11,605 nt of DNA from Smittium culicis (lineage: Eukaryota; Kickxellomycota; Harpellomycetes; Harpellales; Legeriomycetaceae). The notes beneath the pieces are model-generated. The model saw only the letters and a program-made list of their open reading frames with translations, searched no databases and was not told the origin of the DNA. Shown piece after piece: positions 5,403 to 11,605 of this stretch. Position 1 is the stretch's first letter. The number at the start of each line of letters is the position of its first letter. The position numbers and the translations under genes are program-made. The DNA lies in assembly GCA_001970855.1 (NCBI GenBank), contig LSSN01000505.1, forward strand, positions 6,527-18,131. Reading direction: 5' to 3'.

Positions 5403-8400
5403 TTAGTCCCAAATCTCACATTTTCTATCAATTTATCCTTTTTATAAACCTCCCCCCCTTTCCATTCTTGATCACAATAAACTTTTTAATCGAAAAAAAT
5501 TCGCTTTCTTTTCTGCTTAATTAGTTGCTTTGTTAGACTCATTTAAAAAAATCATATTTAATAAACTAACAATATTTCAAAATCACTATTTAATTCCTCC
5601 CCTCCCTTCCTCTTTCTTATTTATAACTCCTCCCATTTCCATAACTCAAACTCCATACCTACCTATGTTCATTGTTCGTATTACATGTATTATTGTTTTT
5701 TAATAATTGGTTTTTAAAATTAAGCACAAGGTTAAAAATAATGTTGAATGGTTTTAAAAAATTAGGTGAATAAAATCACTACGTGAAAATATTCTTAAAA
5801 TATATTACAGTATGAAAATATGATCACAAGTTTTAATAATTGTACTCAACTTGTTAGATATAGGATAAAGAGCAGGTGTAATCTTCAAAACCATCATTCT
5901 TATATTTTATGATCCATATTGAACTTTGATACTTCAAAAATTCAATTTAATATTGCATTGATATTACATTGAGAAAACTAACGCCATTCCAAACACAAAT
6001 AAAAAAATTTGATTCATAGCTATATAAACGTATTTTATTAGTTCCACAACAGAAATTGTGCCATCCAATATCCTAGAAAGATCACGCTATTGAAACTGAG
6101 GTGTGAAAATAAAAAAGCTTTTATTTTTTGTGGTTATTTAATTTGAAGAAAAAGGTACATTGCTCTAAACATACATTTGCTTTAAAAAAGAAAAATCAAG
6201 ATTATTATGCTTCTTATACCCCTAATTTCTTTATAAATGGGATTTAATGCTATCCTTAATACCATCTACATATACTCCAAAATTAAAATTATATACTTCG
6301 TTTACCATTATGCGAAAATATCAAACTAAGATCGATTCGCTTACAACTCAAACGCGTATATTAAATATTAAATATTAAATCGTACAAGGCAATACTCTTT
6401 TTTTTAATTTTGAACCAAAAAAAATGTTGTATATGATAAAATCAGTGAAACTTACCAGTGAAAAAATGCACTATTGCATTCGAGTATAGAAACTCATTTT
6501 TTCCCCCTGTTTTCGTGATTAAAAGGATGTCCTGTTTAAACCTTTAATCTAGGAGCTTGAATAAATATCTTTAATAGCTCGTGATATCATTACTTTAACA
6601 ATTTTTTTGCTCTATCGTATCACAAGGATTATACTTTCCATTAGTTTGTGAATTAGGTATAAATAGAGCACCATTCTACCCAAGAACTGATTTCTCCTTG
6701 CTTCATTTCGCAGGAAAATAGTAAATGGTATTACTAAAACACCCAAACATTATAAATTATTACTTTACCTCATTGAAAAAGTAAACTTGATGGAATAGCT
6801 GAATTAAGTTATCCATTATCCAATTTTTATAATATATAACATTCCTGATATTATAGTAAATTTTATTAATTTTACTTAAGTAGAATAAATAGAAATGTAA
6901 ATATTCTATAATTGACCCTTTTTTTTGTATAAATTTATATAAAAAATAAATACATTGCCAATAAAATCATGTAGACTGAATTACCAGATCATATAGTAAC
7001 CAAATTCTCTATAAACTGTCTACTCCCATCTCTTTCCCGCGCAATAGACTATTTTTGATCTACATAATATAACCCAGCTATGTTCAACTAAAATGCTTTA
7101 TTTACGTAGCCTAAAATAATGTTGGTATATTTTAAATTAGCAGCAAATAATAAGCTTAATTTTTAAATCATAAACGAATCAGCAATTTAATTTTTTTTTT
7201 ATCATTCTTTATCAATAAATGTGTTAATCGTGGCTACCTTTTTTTTTTTTTTGAACTAAACTAGTAATCCAAACCAAAAAATAATAAATGAGTATAGCGT
7301 CATATAATATTATCGGATATAAAATTATAATGCAATTAATAAAATATTATTTTGAACTTGGAATATTCAATTAATTATTTTAAATAATTTTAAGATCGTT
7401 GGCCCTGGGAAAGGCCTAAATAGAAAATTCACAAATAATCAAAGTCATTTATTTAGAGAATTTAAATTATAAAATATAAAATAGATATAATAGCAAATAT
7501 ATATATATATAAATTATAGCTACAAAATACAAGCTTGATTGAATGTATATATATAAAAAAACAAAATTTGTAAAAACCGAAAAAAAATTTTTTTTTTTTA
7601 TCTGCTCAAAATAAAACTAAGGAACCAGTCTACATCAGATGAATAACTTCAATTAATGTATGGTAAAATCTTTTACCGGTTTTACACTTTTTTTTACAAA
7701 GAGCTTTTCAAAAAAAAAAAAATCAATTTATATATAAAGTTCAAATTAAAATTTATCCGGAAATCCAATAAAATAAAATATAATAAAATCTCGTAATCAA
7801 GCAGCATATATGTGAAGGATTCTTATGGTTTGAAAAAAACTGCTTATTGCTCAAGGTTATACGCTATTTATGACTGTGTGTCCCGTCTACCTAATTATAT
7901 GGGCCTTCTTGCTTTTCAGCTAAAGACTATTTAGTAATTTTTTAAAAATATTTGATAGGTAACTGAGAAAATCAGCGGGTGGGTATTATCATTTAGAGTT
8001 ATATGTATAATAAATTAACAAGATAATATAATAAGAAAATTATATTCAACTAATTTCTATACAACTTTATTGTTTAAACGTTAGAAAATATGGTTTCTTA
8101 ATGGTGCTATTTTTTTTCAAAAATTTTTTTGTTTATTATTTACGCAACAAAATTTTCTATTACTTTATAGAATTTTCATATTTATTTCGTACCCTTTTCG
8201 ATTTTAGATGTTCCTTAGCCTTTATACCCAAAATCGACCACCTGATTGAATCTTTTCTCTACCCTACTTTTTTATTATTTTTTCTTTTTTTTTTTTGAAT
8301 TTTATCTCAAGATACTATCAATATTCTGATAATTTTTTACTCGCTAAAATCGTATTAGAAATCGATAAACCTCATCAACGACTAATTTTTATTTATTCGA

Positions 8401-9165
8401 TTTTGTTATTTCAATCTAATTTGCTGAAATTATACTTTTTTTGAATGTGGCTTGATTCATCGCTCTCAGAAATCAATTTATTTTAAATTTTCTTCTTTTG
8501 ACCCGACGCTAGTAAATAACATTTTTACTAGGCAAAAAGCTATTTTACTAGAAAAAAAAAAATATTACATAACTTTGCTTCTCAAAGATAATAACTGCTT
8601 ATATATTCCTCCTCATATCTCTCCCTAGCATACGCTTTCTTTTTATCAAAATTTACAATACAATATTAATATAGGGAAACGAAACTTTAAATTATCATTT
8701 AATTAATAAATAACAGAAGCTTGTACAAACACATCGATCTAAAATATGTTTAACTTTATATAACTATCAAGAGCCGAACAAGCATAGCAACTTTATACAC
8801 GTTTCTCAATTCATAATAACCGTAACACATTGACTCTTAAAAAGTCAATACATTTATATAAAAGAATTTTTTAATAGCTGATTCGCTTTTACCTGTCATC
8901 ACTTGTTCAATAAAGTTTAATGGAATTTCTGAACTTTTTAATAAAAAATAAATAAATTGAATCAAAAAGCTTTGATTTTTTTTTATTGGATAAAATAGTT
9001 TCAATAAAACCTGTAAAATAGGTAATTTTGGAATGCATGATTTCCCCACTTGCTCCTACTTCAATAATAGCCTTTTATATTTACCCTGTAGCTTTATTTT
9101 ATGCTCTAATTCCTATTTATTTATATTCATTTTACTACCATTTTCTTGTGACTATCCTTATACCA

Positions 9166-9166
<1 letters not shown>
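5403..9166. other. AT-rich non-coding stretch, no gene seen
   Basis: I find no protein family, tRNA or other RNA gene on either strand. Stops are frequent in all frames, and the longest frames (for example plus 8101-8298, almost all Phe, Leu, Tyr and Ile) follow base composition. It contains three 7-bp ATTAAAT units (6360-6380), a T14 run (7239-7252), a TA-repeat near 7497-7511, A8T12 at 7580-7599 and short GC bumps near 7020-7045, 7393-7415 and 7870-7920 with no clear content. Confidence 0.6.
7662..7677. repeat. Near-perfect palindrome GGTAAAA-TC-TTTTACC
   Basis: Two 7-bp complementary arms are separated by two bases. The spacing is too tight for a hairpin but suits a dimeric protein-binding site. 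No neighbouring gene gives it a role. Confidence 0.4.

Positions 9167-9245
<79 letters not shown>
9167..9245 (+). repeat. (ATT)n microsatellite, about 26 units
   Basis: An uninterrupted 79-base ATT repeat. Frames through it give poly-Tyr, poly-Leu or poly-Ile and are not genes. Pure repeats of this length are usually length-variable between strains. Confidence 0.97.
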
Positions 9246-9246
<1 letters not shown>

Positions 9247-11605
9247 TTATACTATATCTAAACCAATTAAAATTATCTCTAGAAACTATATTTTGAACAA
9301 GATTTGGATAATTAATTAGAAAATATTTATTTGGAATAATCTTGATCAGCTAATTTGGAACATTTCTGCTATATTCGCTTGATCTAAATCCATTTTTAAA
9401 GAAAGGAAATAAATGAAAATTATAAAGAGCACAATGAAATATTGAAATTCAGTCTAAGTCTATAAGTTAATGATCAAACAAGTATAAGAAAATATAAGCC
9501 AATAACTTTGATAATTGAAGATGAAAGATTTAACTCAAGCATTTAACAAAAAGGCTAAACAATTTTACTTATAGAAAAATCTTCCTCATTCGTCATAGTT
9601 TATAAAAATAACATAAATATCTGATATTATAATTTCTAAAATAATATAGCTTGAAAATAGTTAAAAATGAAAATTATCTTAAAGATATCTATATTTTAAA
9701 TTAAAAATCATTTTGGCAGCTTTGAATATGAGTACTTAAATAAATTATTCGATAGAATATAATGCTTATATGACGGTAATTAAAACAAGGAATAATAAAA
9801 ATAGTTAAATACCTTCATTCTCTAGTACCAATGCTAAAATTAATTTTCAAAAAACAATATATTTAAATATAAAAGATCCGATAGATAGTTGGTTAGAAAA
9901 TGAATACATGCTCAAAAAAAGAGCCATTAAAATATGAAGGGTTTCTTTTTTAATCATCTGGAATCGCAATTAAAGAAGGCCAAGAGTTCTTATTATATTT
10001 ATCGGAGATTCTGGAAAAAAAAAAAGCACTTTGTTTGAGTTTATAATATTGAAACGAATAATTTAAATTATAAATCATACTGGCTGCATTCTTAAGGCAT
10101 TTTTATTTTTATATTTGTTCGTTTGATTTTAATAGTATAATTTGCTAAAAAAAATAAAAAATAAAAAGCTGTTTTTTTTTGTTTGATAAATATGAAATTT
10201 CTGGCATTGTAGCTCTTAATACATAAAATTATACTCTTCATAAAGAATCCACATATAAATAAAAATAAGTAGTTTGAATAACATGAATTTTTCTATTGAG
10301 AGGAAGATTTTGTTGTTAAACACTTTTTTATTGTCAAATCTGAGGTTTTAAGCACATTTAATCATTTCTGTTAAAACTTTCGAAAAAATAAAAAAAAATT
10401 AAAAAATATAAACCACTACATTTGAATCAATAGAAAAGCACAAGTAAAATGTATAAATTAGAAATTAATCAAATAAAATGGAGTATTGTTTCTACTAAAC
10501 ATCGAATCCCAGCAAAATGCGCACTTTTTAAATGATATAATGAGATAATTAAAAAAAATTAAATTAACAGAATCTGCTATAAGCAGCATCCAATTCCTTA
10601 TAAAAAAAATTCTCTGAAAAATACTCTAATAGACACATTAATATGACAAGAAAATATTAAAAATATAGGTAAATATTCGCCAATATGAAAAGCAACCTTA
10701 TTAATACTAAAGAAAATTCATGGAATAGATATTTTTGACCTAATCATCCAGTCTTTTGACAAGTTAAAAATTTTGTAGTTAGAAAAACAAATATATTATT
10801 ATAATAAAATTATTAAAAAGTCATAAATTATTGCTACTAAAAAAAATGAAACATGCTGCGGCAGAATTTACATCAAATTATAGATTAATCTATGATCATA
10901 ATTCAGAATAAATAAATATATTAAAGTAAAAAATAGGCCAAAAAAAACGAATTTTTTGAAAATGATTATAGGATAAAAATAACGATATCCTTAGAGTATA
11001 TAGAAATAAATTTTCAGCAAAAAGATAGATGTTCTAGTCTAAAATTAAGAAGTTTTATTGAGCCAGAGGCAGAAAATACCCTTTTGAGAATCCTGAGAGC
11101 GAAAAATTTAGTTGAGCTCCTTTAATGAATATGGGGGATTCTTAACGAAGAGAGCACTTTTAGGCATAAAGAGTTACAGTGTAAAAGTATCAAATTATAA
11201 ATCTGGCCAATAATTAGCAGTTAATGCATGAATGATGATTAACCCTAATTATTGGACAATTAATATTCCTTCTATAATCTTACTTGCTTAAATAAAATTC
11301 CCTGCAAAAACAATCACAAATGAAATTGGATAATTTTTTTTTTTTATCAAATAGTTTTACAGTATTTCGTTCATGTAAAAAAAGAGCTGGTAAAATTGGG
11401 TTAAAGTGCAAAAAAGAATGTAGTAACATATCAGCAATAAATATATAGTGTACATAAAAAAGTTATAATGTATAACTATAACATATCAGATGAAAAGTAT
11501 ATGTATATACTATAAAAAGTTAAATTTTTTGTAAAAAAATCAAAAATTTTAAATCGCTTAAAATTAAGTTTGCTGTTTTCAGAATTTCGAAATTCGAGCT
11601 AGAAA
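9246..11605. other. AT-rich non-coding stretch to the right window edge
   Basis: The plus strand is conspicuously A-rich. No gene is supported on either strand. A GC bump at about 11045-11125 lies inside an open frame of 62 codons without ATG (10937-11122), which could be a decayed coding fragment. The last bases (TTTGCTGTTTTCAG at 11569-11582, then an open stretch) resemble a splice acceptor, but too little follows to judge. Confidence 0.55.
11207..11255. repeat. Long inverted repeat, hairpin of 11 + 6 bp
   Basis: CCAATAATTAG at 11207-11217 pairs perfectly with CTAATTATTGG at 11245-11255. Inside, GTTAAT (11220-11225) pairs with ATTAAC (11238-11243) across a small internal loop (CA against C), leaving a 12-base loop. 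Possible meanings include an inverted-repeat transposon remnant or a structured RNA; no ORF or flanking duplication identifies it. Confidence 0.6.

Noticed and set aside
8101..8298. Plus-strand 65-codon Phe/Leu/Tyr-rich ORF
   Set aside because: Explained by T-rich composition and ends in a poly-T tract.
8837..9049. Minus-strand 70-codon frame starting with GTG
   Set aside because: No ATG start, and a rough estimate says about one frame of this length is expected by chance in 6 kb of this composition. The peptide is generic Phe/Ile/Lys/Leu.
9028..9296. Poly-Tyr and poly-Leu ORFs
   Set aside because: Produced by reading through the ATT microsatellite.
11569..11605. Splice acceptor and start of an exon at the right edge
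   Set aside because: Only 23 bases follow, two frames stay open by default, and pyrimidine tracts ending in AG are frequent here.

Overview
The window looks like AT-rich fungal nuclear DNA. Three things support this: an Asn/Ser/Thr/Pro-rich regulator carrying the short motif typical of fungal AreA/Gat1-type GATA factors, a eukaryotic 40S ribosomal protein gene (RPS21), and a nuclear gene for a mitochondrial B12D/NDUFA4-type subunit. Genes are small, spacers are full of poly(dA:dT), and one gene shows a fungal-style intron with a TACTAAT branch point. The B12D gene suggests an aerobic fungus. The ribosomal protein lacks the C-terminal tail I recall from ascomycete yeasts, so an early-diverging lineage is possible, but the clade cannot be fixed from the sequence.

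Layout. Positions 1-1001, minus strand: the 5' 333 codons of a gene that runs off the left edge, probably a GATA-type nitrogen regulator. Positions 1002-2416: its upstream region, with an 8-codon upstream ORF, pyrimidine tracts (minus strand), a G10 run, a degenerate array of about 37-bp palindromic repeats whose arms resemble GATA sites, and a G-quadruplex-like tract. Positions 2417-2659, minus: the B12D/NDUFA4-like gene. Positions 2660-2926: a divergent promoter with a TATA element. Positions 2927-3091, plus: a 54-codon ORF of unknown function with unusually high GC. Positions 3092-5005: spacer with a hexamer repeat, a 12-bp minisatellite and the RPS21 upstream region. Positions 5006-5364, plus: RPS21, probably with an intron five coding bases before the stop codon. 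Positions 5403-11605: about 6.2 kb of very AT-rich DNA with no gene I can support, an (ATT)26 microsatellite and one strong hairpin.

The genes do not form a functional operon or cluster: one is a regulator, one a respiratory-chain subunit and one a ribosomal protein. The most interesting link is inferred: the palindromic array lies upstream of the putative GATA-factor gene and contains repeated GATA motifs, so it could be a binding platform for auto- or cross-regulation.
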